Source of the DNA: Tolypothrix sp. NIES-4075
GTDB taxonomy: Bacteria > Cyanobacteriota > Cyanobacteriia > Cyanobacteriales > Nostocaceae
Reading direction: 5' to 3'
Assembly (NCBI RefSeq): GCF_002218085.1
Contig: NZ_BDUC01000010.1
Coordinates: forward strand, 229,577-293,576
DNA length: 64,000 bases
The notes under the pieces are model-generated. The model made no database searches. It was not told where the DNA came from and saw only the letters and a list, made by a program, of their open reading frames with translations. Made by a program: the position numbers and the translations under genes. Below are positions 45,695 to 54,424 of this stretch, in pieces (position 1 is the first letter of the stretch; each line of letters starts with the position of its first letter).

Positions 45695-45838
45695 TAGGTA
45701 ATGGGTAATGGGTAATGGGTAATAGGTAATGGGTAATGGGGAAGAGTACTTTTTTACAACTCACAACTCACAACGCTCCACTCAACAACTCTCCCACTAT
45801 CAACTATCAACTATCAACTAACAACGCTCCACCCAACT
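45695..45838. repeat. STRR block between the kinase and SAM adenosyltransferase genes
   Basis: Six or more GGTAATG units (45700-45740) and CAACTATCAACTATCAACTA runs (45798-45822) fill the whole 144-bp spacer. Confidence 0.85.
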
Positions 45839-46630
45839 ATGTTCATCACCTTAATTGCAGACTACGGAAACGGCGATCCGGCTTTTGCTGAGGTTACGCA
45901 GCGTTTATTAATGGAATTACCACAAGCGCAAATCAATTTAGTTTCAGCTCCAGCTTTTAGTACCCTCGCTACTGGCTTTTGGATTGCTCAACTCGGTCTG
46001 AACATTGGTCCTCAAGAACGTTTAATTTATCACAATTGTGCGCCCCGCCAAGATGATAAACAAGCCAGACGGGACAATGAAGGCGAGGGATTAACTTATG
46101 CGCTGCTATCCAATAATGTTAAAGTCGTCGGTGTTAATGCTGGTTACACGCTCTCGTTTATCAAAGATTATGCACAAGTGCTGCATATTGTCAAGGTTTC
46201 TAGAGGCGGTTCGCAATTTCGATCGCGTGATGTATTTCCCAGTGCAGCAGGTGCAATTGGCAGAGGCGATTTAAGCGTTTTGGGAGAAGTCTTGAACAAA
46301 AGTGATGTTCCTGATGCACCAAGCGATCGCGTCGCCTGGATTGATGGTTACGGTAACATCAAAACTACCATCCCGGCAGATAGCATCAACCTTAAACCCG
46401 AAGCCAAAGTAATTATCCGCGTCGGTGATGTAGTAAGTGATGCAGTATACTCCGACGGTAGCTTTAAAGTCCCAGAAGGAACATTAGCCTTTGCACCGGG
46501 AAGTTCTGGTTGGTTAACACCTGATGGAAAGCGATCGATTCGTTGGATGGAATTATTTCTACGTGGGGGTAACGCTTGGGAACGCTTCGGGAAACCGCGT
46601 GTGAATCAGTTAGTTACTTGTATTGGGTAA
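45839..46630 (+). CDS. SAM hydroxide adenosyltransferase / DUF62-type protein
   Basis: A 263-residue member of the SAM-dependent chlorinase/fluorinase superfamily. The opening MFITLIADYGNGDPAFAEV corresponds to the family's DFG-like start, followed by an ATGFWIAQLGLNIGP strand. The C-terminal domain has DGYGNIKTTIP and the ending is SLAF-like (GTLAFAPGSSGW). Most bacterial relatives hydrolyse S-adenosylmethionine to adenosine and methionine using water instead of halide. No halogenation context is seen, so that role is inferred. It is flanked on both sides by STRR blocks, so operon membership is unlikely. Confidence 0.8.
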   Translation: MFITLIADYGNGDPAFAEVTQRLLMELPQAQINLVSAPAFSTLATGFWIAQLGLNIGPQERLIYHNCAPRQDDKQARRDNEGEGLTYALLSNNVKVVGVNAGYTLSFIKDYAQVLHIVKVSRGGSQFRSRDVFPSAAGAIGRGDLSVLGEVLNKSDVPDAPSDRVAWIDGYGNIKTTIPADSINLKPEAKVIIRVGDVVSDAVYSDGSFKVPEGTLAFAPGSSGWLTPDGKRSIRWMELFLRGGNAWERFGKPRVNQLVTCIG

Positions 46631-46756
46631 TGGGGAGTGGGGGAGGGGGGGAGTGGGGAGTGGGTAATGGATAAGAACAAGCTAGCAATTACCTATTACC
46701 TATTACCAATTACCAATTCCCTATTACCAATTCCCAATTCCCAATGCCCCATCTCA
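46631..46756. repeat. STRR block (GGGAGTGG / TTACCTATTACCAATTACC)
   Basis: GGGGAGTGGGGGAGGGG and TTACCTATTACCAATTACC-type runs fill the space between two convergent genes. Confidence 0.8.
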
Positions 46757-48163
46757 TCAATCCTTCAGCGGCAGAAAAATCGTTAAAACTTCGCCGTGCT
46801 GCGGACGTTGGCGGACAATGAGTTTACCTCCGATCGCCTGAAATAAATGCTTTGTCGCAGAAAGATTCAAGCTAATTACACCGGTCTCTGGTTGGAACAT
46901 CAACAATTGACCTAAAGCCTTACGAATTGGTGGGGTTACGGCTGCGAAGGGGTTTTCACTGTCTTTGCATTGAGCTTGGGGTGATAATTGTAACTTTAAT
47001 TGATCGCCGGCAGGAATTACGTGTACTTGAATATGACTACCAGCTGGTAAGCTGCGGGTAAAATTTTCCATCAAACCGGTGAGTACGCGATCGAGCATTG
47101 AAGGATTGCTTACCACCGTTGGTAATTGCTGCGGTAAGACAACATCCAAAGTTAAGTTACGCCGATTTGCGGTTTGTTGCCACCGGGGAATGCTCTGCTG
47201 TAAAACTTGATCTAAAGAAGTTGGTGTCAGTTGAGTGTTGCTCGATTTCGCGGGAGCAGAAGTTTCTAATTCTGCGGCTTTAAAGAGCAACTCCATACGA
47301 TCAATTTGCTCTGTACACTCGTGGTCGATAACTTCCAAGCGCTTGATAACGTTTGCTGGCAGAGTTTTCTGCTTCAATAGCAGACGTGTCATGGTGCGAA
47401 TTGTTGTCAAGGGTGTGCGGACTTCGTGAGCAAAAGCTTGAAGCAATTCTACATCGGGACGGGACGAACGGTGAGCAGAGGCATCGGCGCAATTTTCTTT
47501 ATCGTGTCGGTTCGCGGCTTTTTCTTCTTGGGGTAGTTGCGTTAACAATAACTGACTAAATTGCATCAAAATGTGATAATCTGGTGCAACTGGTTCGTAT
47601 TTTTGTACTAAAGAATTTAGTTCGGCATAAAAATCAGGATTGTTTAGCATGACTCTCGCACCAAGCGATCGCCACGCCATCTGAACCACTTCTGGATCGA
47701 AGGAAAAGGAAAACTTTTTTTGACCGCAACTATCTTCGGCTAAAACTAATACTAATCTAAATTTTTCTGTAAAAATTAAGCAAAACTGCTCTCTCCCCAA
47801 CGGATCGGCAGCTAATAAAGGCAGTACCGATTCATGAGGAGCAATTTCATCTGGTATTACTGTTGTCCCAGTCGGCATTTGAAATGGCATCAATGCCAAC
47901 GGGTTAAATGGTTTTGCTGTAAAAGTTATTGTCTGCAAGCTTTGAGTTAATCTTGGCTGACTAAACATTGGTGCCGGTGCAGCTAAAACTAATCCTTGGG
48001 TGGCATCAGTTGAATTAGTTGCTAAAGTATTTAATAGCAACTGTTCAGTTGCGGCTAAACTGACGCACCACTGCCGGTCTGATGCAGCAGGTGAACATTC
48101 AGCCACGCTTAATTGACTTTCGGCTAAAATTTCACTCAGACTTGGCAAGATCCATTTGTACAC
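46757..48163 (-). CDS. sensor histidine kinase, cyanobacterial type
   Basis: A 468-residue soluble kinase. The N-terminal 240 residues hold a poorly conserved sensory region with no membrane segment (WILPSLSEILAESQLSV; FCLIFTEKFRLVLVLAEDS). The phosphoacceptor helix is AFAHEVRTPLTTIRTMTRLL with the His near 243. The ATP-binding domain keeps the N box (GLMENFTRSL) but its G boxes are degenerate (ENPFAAVTPPIRKALGQLL), and the end KHLFQAIGGKLIVRQRP is typical. ATP binding may therefore be weak. The protein resembles conserved cyanobacterial kinases of unknown signal. The promoter should lie in the 400-bp spacer upstream. Confidence 0.82.
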   Translation of the reverse strand: MYKWILPSLSEILAESQLSVAECSPAASDRQWCVSLAATEQLLLNTLATNSTDATQGLVLAAPAPMFSQPRLTQSLQTITFTAKPFNPLALMPFQMPTGTTVIPDEIAPHESVLPLLAADPLGREQFCLIFTEKFRLVLVLAEDSCGQKKFSFSFDPEVVQMAWRSLGARVMLNNPDFYAELNSLVQKYEPVAPDYHILMQFSQLLLTQLPQEEKAANRHDKENCADASAHRSSRPDVELLQAFAHEVRTPLTTIRTMTRLLLKQKTLPANVIKRLEVIDHECTEQIDRMELLFKAAELETSAPAKSSNTQLTPTSLDQVLQQSIPRWQQTANRRNLTLDVVLPQQLPTVVSNPSMLDRVLTGLMENFTRSLPAGSHIQVHVIPAGDQLKLQLSPQAQCKDSENPFAAVTPPIRKALGQLLMFQPETGVISLNLSATKHLFQAIGGKLIVRQRPQHGEVLTIFLPLKD

Positions 48164-48562
48164 AGGTTTTCACCTCTTAGTTCACTCAACGGCTGATAGC
48201 ATCTATAAAAGACATTCCACTACGAGGTTATAGTTATTTGTGTACTCCCAACAGTCGTAGAACCGAACACTCTTAGGCGCAATTTCCCCTAGAACAGTGA
48301 TTGAGTATTCATCGCGGTGAAAAAAGTCGGTTTATAGATTTTCTCTACAAGAAAAACCGGATTTTTGGCATTAGGTAGGAATTAAAACCAATTTTGTCAC
48401 GTATTCTTGACTTACTTACCAGATACTTCCGACAGAATCTTTTATCAAACAGTTAAATTTTCTTTATATCCTGGGGGAGAGGTAGATAAATTTATTTGGA
48501 GGGAATCTAGGTAGAAGAGGTGAAACTCATGTTGACACCCCTTTTGGGCAAATAAAGATTCC
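48164..48562. other. divergent spacer between the kinase and redox-enzyme genes
   Basis: A 399-bp spacer between divergent genes. It contains an imperfect hairpin: AAAAAAGTCGGTTTATAG near 48318 and CAAGAAAAACCGGATTTTT near 48350. GGAGGG is seen near 48498, but it is too far from the ATG (48563) to be its ribosome site. No other element is recognised. Confidence 0.4.
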
Positions 48563-49681
48563 ATGCAAACCAACTTAGTTAGGTTCCCCATCGCTGAGGC
48601 ATTGGGAAACACTGAACAAACACTTTCAAAAGCATCTACCAAGTACGATTGTGCAATGCAGCAATTTCAAGAGCTGCTGGCAACTGAGGATTTGGATAAT
48701 AAACTGGATGCACAACCATCTATAGTAAGTGAGTTTGAAGACGCACTACGATCGGCAATTAGTGACGCTTATCAAAAAGGCTATGGTGATGATGATGCTC
48801 ACTGTTTTTTACAGCGAATTCTTTATGGCATCAATCGGCTGAAGCTGTTTTGGTATGACGATTTGCGGCACTATAATAATGAGCGATCGCTTTATTTATC
48901 CTCATTGTGCCAGCAAATTGAAGCAGCTTGGCAAAATTGGGAACTTGCACAAATCGATGTAGCTGCACTGCAACAATTAAATGTCAAAGATGCTTTAATT
49001 AAACGTGCTGCTGAAGATTTAGATCCGCCATTATCCTCGGAAAGTCGCTATATTCGTGAGGAAATGAGCGTAGTTGGCTATCGTCACTTGTTAGCGATCG
49101 CCTCGTTTGATGGTTTAGTTGAAGGTAGTCGGCTTTCCCGCATTTTGGGTGGTGCGGCAAATGAAGTGCAATGTACCCTAGTACGGGTACTGCTAGAAGA
49201 ATACGGCAACGGGCGCTTATCTCGCAAGCACTCGACATTTTTCAAAGCAATGATGGCTGAGTTTGGTATGAACACTCAGCCAGAAGGGTACTTCGATTTA
49301 GTGCCTTGGGAAGTACTAGCTTGCGCTAATCATAACTTTTTGGTGACGGAGTGCAAGCGGCATTTTCTGCGCTATAGTGGGGGGTTGACCTATTTTGAAG
49401 TGGCAGGACCCGCAGCTTATAGAAATTATCTCACGGCGGCGCAACGATTGCAACTGTCGGAAGCGGCAATGGGTTATTGGGAACTGCACATCAGGGAAGA
49501 CGAACGCCACGGACGTTGGATGCTGGATGATGTAGCTTTGCCTTTGGCAGAACAATATCCCTCGGATGCGTGGGAACTGGTGCTGGGGTATGACCAGGAG
49601 AAATTGATGAGCGATCGCGCTGCTGCTGCTGTCGTGCGATCGATACGCGAGGCAGAACATTCTGCTTTACTCATCAAATAA
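48563..49681 (+). CDS. iron-containing redox enzyme, haem-oxygenase-like fold
   Basis: A 372-residue all-helical protein of the iron-containing redox/haem-oxygenase-2 superfamily. The core lies in the second half: GGAANEVQCTLVRVLLEEYGNGR with the conserved Glu and Tyr, RKHSTFFKAMMAEFGM, and the closing EDERHGRWMLDDVALPL with Glu-Asp-Glu-x-His ligands. Members use a non-haem di-iron or haem site; the substrate cannot be told. The N-terminal 110 residues are less conserved. It is followed by a good terminator, suggesting a monocistronic unit. Confidence 0.78.
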   Translation: MQTNLVRFPIAEALGNTEQTLSKASTKYDCAMQQFQELLATEDLDNKLDAQPSIVSEFEDALRSAISDAYQKGYGDDDAHCFLQRILYGINRLKLFWYDDLRHYNNERSLYLSSLCQQIEAAWQNWELAQIDVAALQQLNVKDALIKRAAEDLDPPLSSESRYIREEMSVVGYRHLLAIASFDGLVEGSRLSRILGGAANEVQCTLVRVLLEEYGNGRLSRKHSTFFKAMMAEFGMNTQPEGYFDLVPWEVLACANHNFLVTECKRHFLRYSGGLTYFEVAGPAAYRNYLTAAQRLQLSEAAMGYWELHIREDERHGRWMLDDVALPLAEQYPSDAWELVLGYDQEKLMSDRAAAAVVRSIREAEHSALLIK

Positions 49682-49713
49682 ATAGAAAAAATTAACAACT
49701 AAAAATTAAATAT

Positions 49714-49743
49714 GGCAAGTTTTCTCTTGCCTTTTTAATTTTG
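49714..49743 (+). terminator. rho-independent terminator after the redox-enzyme gene
   Basis: GGCAAG, the loop TTTTCT, then CTTGCC and TTTTTAATTTTG: a 6-bp stem followed by a T-run, 33 bp after the stop codon. Confidence 0.75.
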
Positions 49744-49866
49744 TTTCTAATGCTTCTCAAAATATTCCTTTAGTCATTAAGTATTAGCTAAAGGGACAAT
49801 TTCTGCTTGCTTTTTTTAAGCAAGTAATTAATGCTTTCGCTAATTATATCATAAAGTGCAATTCCC

Positions 49867-50562
49867 ATGAAAGACGTTTTTGTTTGTCCGGAAGAATCTA
49901 ACTTTTACTCCAACTGCTTGGAAAATCTTGTCATCAGAAATTGCCAAAATGACGAGTCTGTTGTTGAATTTGGTTCAGGAGATGGCAGTCCTGTTATCAA
50001 TTCATTATTAAGAAACAAATTTGATGGTGTCATACATGGATTTGAATTGAATACTTCTGCGTGGAAAATTGCCAATTCCACAATTGATGAATATAATTTG
50101 GCGAATAAATACGTCATCAATAATTCATGTTTGTTTAAATCATCTAAACCTAAAGCCGAGTATTTAATTGCTAATCCGCCATATTTGCCTGCACCAGACA
50201 AAGATATTTACATGCCATTATTATTTGGTGGTATAGATGGCGCCGCAGTTACCAACGAGCTTTTGTCATTAGGTTATGACAATGTGTTACTTTTAGTATC
50301 TAGCTATTCTAATCCCGAAAGTACGATTGAAAAGGCGAAAGAAAACGGCTACAGTGTTAATAATTTTGTCGTCTTGCCGTTGAAATTTGGCTACTACAGT
50401 TCTGAACCAAAAGTCAAAAAACACATCGAAGAATTAAGAAAGCATAAAATGGCGTTTTATTCTGGCGATTATTACTTCTTAGCCGGAGTTTTATTTAAGA
50501 AACGCCATGAATGTGATGTTGATTTATCTAGTGAATTAGCTCATGTGATGACGAGTTTGTAA
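49867..50562 (+). CDS. SAM-dependent methyltransferase (HemK/MTS-like)
   Basis: A 231-residue class I methyltransferase. The SAM-binding motif is VVEFGSGDGSPV, an acidic residue follows in IHGFELN, and motif IV is LIANPPYLPAP, the NPPY motif of enzymes that methylate an amide or exocyclic amine (Gln or N6-adenine/guanine). Total length is short and no extra specificity domain is seen, so the target could be protein, RNA or a small molecule. A broken toxin-antitoxin locus follows on the other strand. No operon partner is visible. Confidence 0.75.
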   Translation: MKDVFVCPEESNFYSNCLENLVIRNCQNDESVVEFGSGDGSPVINSLLRNKFDGVIHGFELNTSAWKIANSTIDEYNLANKYVINNSCLFKSSKPKAEYLIANPPYLPAPDKDIYMPLLFGGIDGAAVTNELLSLGYDNVLLLVSSYSNPESTIEKAKENGYSVNNFVVLPLKFGYYSSEPKVKKHIEELRKHKMAFYSGDYYFLAGVLFKKRHECDVDLSSELAHVMTSL

Positions 50563-50714
50563 GTAACCGACACCCACATTAATGGTGCTGCGTTGTGCGA
50601 TCGCAGTCGGGTGAAAGTGGGTACGCAACGAGAGGTCAACGTGGCGGTTGAGGTGAAGCCGTAGAGAATCGAGCGATCGCCCGATCTTGTAGGTTGGGTT
50701 GAGGTGACATACAC

Positions 50715-50765
50715 AGCTAGCTGTGCGTATGCTTGCCAAAAATCAGGTGTCGTCAATGATTTCAT
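50715..50765 (-). pseudogene. remnant of a RelE/ParE-type toxin gene
   Basis: Starting at an ATG inside the 3' end of the antitoxin gene, 17 codons read MKSLTTPDFWQAYAQLA, the usual beginning of a cyanobacterial RelE-like toxin. The homology then stops, and unrelated repeat-like sequence (TAGGTTGGGTTGAGGTGACA) continues. The toxin has lost most of its length, so only the antitoxin side remains. Confidence 0.6.
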
Positions 50766-50964
50766 TAATATCTCGGACCTTGTTTGCTGCAATATCAGCT
50801 TCGGCTTTAGCAATTAGTTTATCTAGTTTTCCCGATGTCAAGTCAGCTTCGATTTGCCGATCCCACATTTGTTCTAAATAGTCTTCCAGCCAAGTAGCTA
50901 GCTGACGAATATCATTTTCTGGTAGTTGTTTGATAGCAGCTTCGATTTCTGGCAAAGTACCCAT
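50743..50964 (-). CDS. antitoxin-like small protein (orphaned)
   Basis: A 73-residue protein, IEAAIKQLPENDIRQLATWL at the start and GKLDKLIAKAEADIAANK near the end, ending INEIIDDT. This is the acidic, helical layout of the small antitoxins that precede RelE/ParE-like toxins in cyanobacteria. Its stop overlaps the toxin-remnant start in another frame, the usual coupled arrangement. The toxin is broken, so it now appears to be an orphan antitoxin. Confidence 0.65.
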   Translation of the reverse strand: MGTLPEIEAAIKQLPENDIRQLATWLEDYLEQMWDRQIEADLTSGKLDKLIAKAEADIAANKVRDINEIIDDT

Positions 50965-51181
50965 ATCTGTTTCGGTGGAATGTATTTAGATACAATAAAT
51001 TAAAGGGCTGGGACAATTGACCTGAAAAACAAAGCAAGACGACACCTTAGTTTCAAAGTAACGCAGTTCTACTTCAATATAGCGTGACAGTTTCCACATA
51101 GGCGCGATCGCATTACGTGAAGATAGCGATCGCGCCTATTAGTGTTCTATAATCGCGGGTGAAACAAGTTTCACGCAATGT

Positions 51182-51619
51182 ATGCCTGCCAGAGATCGCT
51201 ACCACAAGAATGTCAAAAATGCTCTGATCAAAGATGATTGGACAATTACTGACGATCCTCTGCATTTGAAGTGGGGCAAAAAAGATTTGTATGCCGATCT
51301 GGGAGCACAAAGGCTGCTTGTGGCAGAGAAAGGTGTGCAAAAGATCGCGGTTGAAATCAAGACCTTCGGCGGTGACTCTGAAGTAGCAGATATTGAACAG
51401 GCGATTGGTCAGTAATTCACCTATCTGGCTGTAATAAGTCAGAATGAACCAGAGAGAGTTTTATACCTTGCTGTGCATGAGGATGTTTTCATTGACATTT
51501 TTGAAGAAGAACCGCTTGGTAAACTGTTAATGGAGAGCTACAAGATTCGTTTCATTGTTTTCAACCCGATGCAGGAGATTATTGTGCGATGGATACCCTG
51601 GAACACTACAGAAATCTAA
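51182..51619 (+). pseudogene. xisH: xisH-like gene with an internal stop codon
   Basis: The frame 51182-51412 gives 77 residues (MPARDRYHKNVKNALIKDDW..., with VEIKTFGGDSE carrying the nuclease-fold E-x-K). It then hits TAA at 51413, and continues open to 51619 with NEPERVLYLAV and YKIRFIVFNPMQEIIVRWIP, the rest of an XisH protein (about 140 residues normally). After the conserved GQ an aromatic residue is usual, so TAT/TAC to TAA is the simplest change. XisH with XisI was described as needed for fdxN element excision in Anabaena heterocysts, and homologues are spread widely beside each other. Here the pair is probably defective unless the stop is read through. Confidence 0.85.
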
Positions 51620-51948
51620 TTTGCAGCATCCTGAGCGAACATACGAAGATTCCTTACTCTTATGGCGATATTCAACATGAAACTGTTTTTGATAGAGAAC
51701 AGGATCGATATTTGGTGATGATTCTGGGTCGAGAGCCAGTGCCTAACTTTTCTCCGACGGCAACTCGTCGGGTACATGGCTGTTTGATCCACGTTGATAT
51801 CATTGATGGCAAAATTTGGATTCAGAGAGATGGTACGGAGGAAGGGGTGGCATCATTACTGGTCAGGGCGGGCGTGCCGAAGAATCGGATTGTGTTAGGC
51901 TTCCGCTCTGAGGAATTGAGAAAAGATTCAGAATTTGCGATCGCATAG
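51589..51948 (+). CDS. xisI: XisI-like protein
   Basis: A 119-residue protein, starting MDTLEHYRNLICSILSEH, with DREQDRYLVMILG, HGCLIHVDIIDGKIWIQRDGTEEGVA and the usual ending IVLGFRSEELRKDSEFAIA. These are the family-defining parts of XisI. The ATG lies inside the xisH 3' end in another frame (overlap of about 31 bp), the normal coupling. The gene is intact although xisH carries a stop. Confidence 0.85.
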   Translation: MDTLEHYRNLICSILSEHTKIPYSYGDIQHETVFDREQDRYLVMILGREPVPNFSPTATRRVHGCLIHVDIIDGKIWIQRDGTEEGVASLLVRAGVPKNRIVLGFRSEELRKDSEFAIA

Positions 51949-52043
51949 CTAAAAGTTAGCACCAACACAATCACAAAGCCAATGGCTAAACCAAGATAGC
52001 GATATAGCAAGAATATCCAGTTACGAAAAATCTGAGATTTCAT
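51940..52043 (-). pseudogene. possible N-terminal stub of a PepSY-type membrane protein
   Basis: On the minus strand about 36 codons read MKSQIFRNWIFLLYRYLGLA followed by IGFVIVLVLTFSYAIA. This resembles the first transmembrane helix of PepSY-associated membrane proteins (R...LHRYLGL...). It stops at the xisI 3' end, so the rest may have been lost when xisHI arrived. The assignment rests on a short segment. Confidence 0.3.
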
Positions 52044-52193
52044 GGCGATCGCTTAATTCACTTTTGGGCGAACTCTTCTGTGGGTAAATTAGTCGTAAGT
52101 ATGAATGCGATACCGCCACATCACAAAGCCAGTTGCCGAAAACCCAAAACGAATTCAGTTAAGCTGACAGCAGCAGTTTTAATTTGCAAAACA

Positions 52194-52991
52194 ATGACGA
52201 ATAATAGTCCTACAATTCTCGCTCTAGATTTTGATGGTGTAATTTGCGACGGACTAATTGAATATTTTCAGGTAGCATGGCGTGCTTATTGTCAAGTATG
52301 GTCGCCAATTAACCAAACACCATCAGATGATTTAGCTTCTAGATTTTATCGGCTTAGACCTGTAATTGAAACAGGTTGGGAAATGCCCGTCTTAATTAAA
52401 GCTTTGGTAGCGGGAATTGATGATGAAAAGATTCTTCAGGAATGGGCAAGTATCGCTCAACAAATTTTGTTAGAAGACAAGCTACAGGCAAAAGAAATTG
52501 CCACAAAACTAGATAATCTTCGGGATGAATGGATTGCCACAGATTTAGATGGGTGGCTGAGTCTGCATCGATTTTATGCGGGTGTGATAGATAAAATTAA
52601 AGCAACTCTTGCTAGTAAAATTAAGCTGTATATCGTCACCACGAAAGAAGGACGTTTTGTACAGCAGTTATTACAACAACAAGGAGTTACTTTAGAAAAA
52701 GAAGCGATTTTCGGCAAAGAAGTCAAGCGTCCCAAATACGAAATTCTGAGAGAATTAATTCAGGCTGCACAAGAAAAAGCAGTCAGTTTATGGTTTGTAG
52801 AAGACAGAATCAAAACGTTACAGTTAGTTACACAGCAAACCGACTTAGAAAATGTCAAACTCTTTCTGGCAGACTGGGGTTATAATACTCAACCAGAAAG
52901 AAAAGCTGCTGAGAATGATTCGCGAATTCAGCTAATATCGCTTTCTCAGTTTGGTCAAGATTTTTCGGAATGGGTAGGGGTTAGTGGTTAG
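52194..52991 (+). CDS. HAD-like hydrolase
   Basis: A haloacid-dehalogenase-type phosphatase of about 265 residues. Motif I is ALDFDGVICDG with both Asp residues, motif II is the Thr of YIVTTKEG, the lysine lies in KEVKRPKYE, and motif III/IV is LWFVEDRIKTL. A helical cap (about 20-120) follows motif I. The open frame extends to 52080, but the ATG at 52194 starts immediately before the first strand and is preferred. The substrate is unknown; the layout recalls phosphoglycolate-type enzymes. It ends in a spacer with two palindromic repeats. Confidence 0.75.
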   Translation: MTNNSPTILALDFDGVICDGLIEYFQVAWRAYCQVWSPINQTPSDDLASRFYRLRPVIETGWEMPVLIKALVAGIDDEKILQEWASIAQQILLEDKLQAKEIATKLDNLRDEWIATDLDGWLSLHRFYAGVIDKIKATLASKIKLYIVTTKEGRFVQQLLQQQGVTLEKEAIFGKEVKRPKYEILRELIQAAQEKAVSLWFVEDRIKTLQLVTQQTDLENVKLFLADWGYNTQPERKAAENDSRIQLISLSQFGQDFSEWVGVSG

Positions 52992-52993
52992 TG

Positions 52994-53059
52994 GTAGAGA
53001 CGCGATTAATCGCGTCTGTACAATGTTAGTGGTAGAGACGCGATTAATCGCGTCTGTAC
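52994..53059. repeat. tandemly duplicated palindrome
   Basis: Two copies (52994-53021 and 53032-53059) of the 28-bp dyad with TGTAC at the right end, each followed by AATGTTAGTG. The unit of 38 bp is duplicated in tandem. STRR sequence (CAACTAACCACTAACAACTA) follows to 53140. Confidence 0.95.
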
Positions 53060-53147
53060 AATGTTAGTGGTAAATCTTAACAACGCTCCAATGCTCCAAC
53101 CAACAACTAACCACTAACAACTATCAACTAACAATTAACAAAACTTT

Positions 53148-54323
53148 ATGCTTGACCTTACACAATTAGCGCGACAAATGCAAGGTTTAAGTCAGCATCT
53201 GACTTTAGAAGCTGCTGCAAGTCGTCAGCGTTTAGAATTAGCGCAACAACATCTGAAAAATGCTTACGATCGCCAAGATGATTTAGTACAGCGACAGGAA
53301 AAATGGCGCGATCGCATTATTTTTTCTAATGCTACCCCAGTTGAGCCTCTAGATGCGTGTATCGATATCCCAACTCCGCCGAAGGTACATACTGTTATTG
53401 CTACCGACGGTTCCCAAATTGCCCCGAATCACCACGAAATTGCTTACTGCTATCTCCTTAACATCGGCAGAGTCGTTTTGCACTACGGACAAAATCTTCA
53501 CCCCGTTTTAGATAGTTTACCAGAAGTATTTTACCGGGCGGAAGATTTATATATGTCGCGGCAGTGGGGAATTCGTACCGAAGAATGGATGGGTTATCGA
53601 CGCACTGCGAGTGAAACAACTGTGTTAGCAGAACTTGCTTGTGCAGAAAAGACGGAAGCACCAACCTTAGCAATGGTGGATGGTTCGTTAATTTACTGGT
53701 TTTTGGAACAGTTGCCGTTTGATGCACGCGATCGCATTTTACCTCCAATCCTCGAAGCTTGGAAACAGATGCGCTCTGCTCAAATTCCCATCATGGGTTA
53801 TCTCAGCGCTTCTCGCAACATTGAAGCGATGAATTTTTTACGTTTAACGGCTTGTTCTCACCCAGTTCCTGATTGTAAAACTTTTTGCCCAAATCAATTA
53901 GAAAAAGTACCCTGTAAAATCTTTGAACCTTTACGAGATACCGCGCTTTGGTCAACTAAACTCAAACCCGGACAACGTACTAATTTATGGCGCAGTAATG
54001 CCCACATTTTAGAACAGTATGAAGATCAAAAAATTTACTTTTGCTACGTCCACGTTGGCACCGAAATTGCTCGGATAGAAGTTCCGGCGTGGGTAGCGGA
54101 AAATACAACTATGTTAGACCAAGCATTAGGATTGATGTTGGCACAAGTGCAAAAAGGATATGGGTATCCAGTAGCGATCGCAGAAGCGCATAATCAAGCT
54201 GTGGTCAAAGGTGGTGATAAAGCGCGTTTCTTTGCCTTATTGGAACAACAAATGATTAAAGCCGGCTTGAGAAATGTAGGCACTTCCTACAAAGAAGCCA
54301 GAAAACGCGGTAGCATCGCTTAA
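53148..54323 (+). CDS. NurA-domain nuclease
   Basis: A 391-residue NurA-type protein. An N-terminal coiled coil (RLELAQQHLKNAYDRQDDLV) is followed by the NurA fold: the first acidic motif VIATDGSQIAPNHHE, LAMVDGSLIYWFLE as the second, and the C-terminal YGYPVAIAEAHNQAVV with the conserved His. Archaeal and bacterial NurA works with the HerA translocase in end resection. No herA is adjacent, so the cyanobacterial partner must be elsewhere or differ. It is flanked by repeats and by HigBA. Confidence 0.82.
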   Translation: MLDLTQLARQMQGLSQHLTLEAAASRQRLELAQQHLKNAYDRQDDLVQRQEKWRDRIIFSNATPVEPLDACIDIPTPPKVHTVIATDGSQIAPNHHEIAYCYLLNIGRVVLHYGQNLHPVLDSLPEVFYRAEDLYMSRQWGIRTEEWMGYRRTASETTVLAELACAEKTEAPTLAMVDGSLIYWFLEQLPFDARDRILPPILEAWKQMRSAQIPIMGYLSASRNIEAMNFLRLTACSHPVPDCKTFCPNQLEKVPCKIFEPLRDTALWSTKLKPGQRTNLWRSNAHILEQYEDQKIYFCYVHVGTEIARIEVPAWVAENTTMLDQALGLMLAQVQKGYGYPVAIAEAHNQAVVKGGDKARFFALLEQQMIKAGLRNVGTSYKEARKRGSIA

Positions 54324-54424
54324 TTAAACGCTATGAAAGGAAATTATCTCTAATATCATGTTTTTTGCTTGTTAATGGATTAATTTTATACTAATAGCAT
54401 GATATCCGTGCTATTATGTTTTTT

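Noticed and set aside
50536..50739. 67-codon minus-strand frame after the toxin remnant
   Set aside because: It is HIP1- and repeat-rich; no support beyond an open frame.
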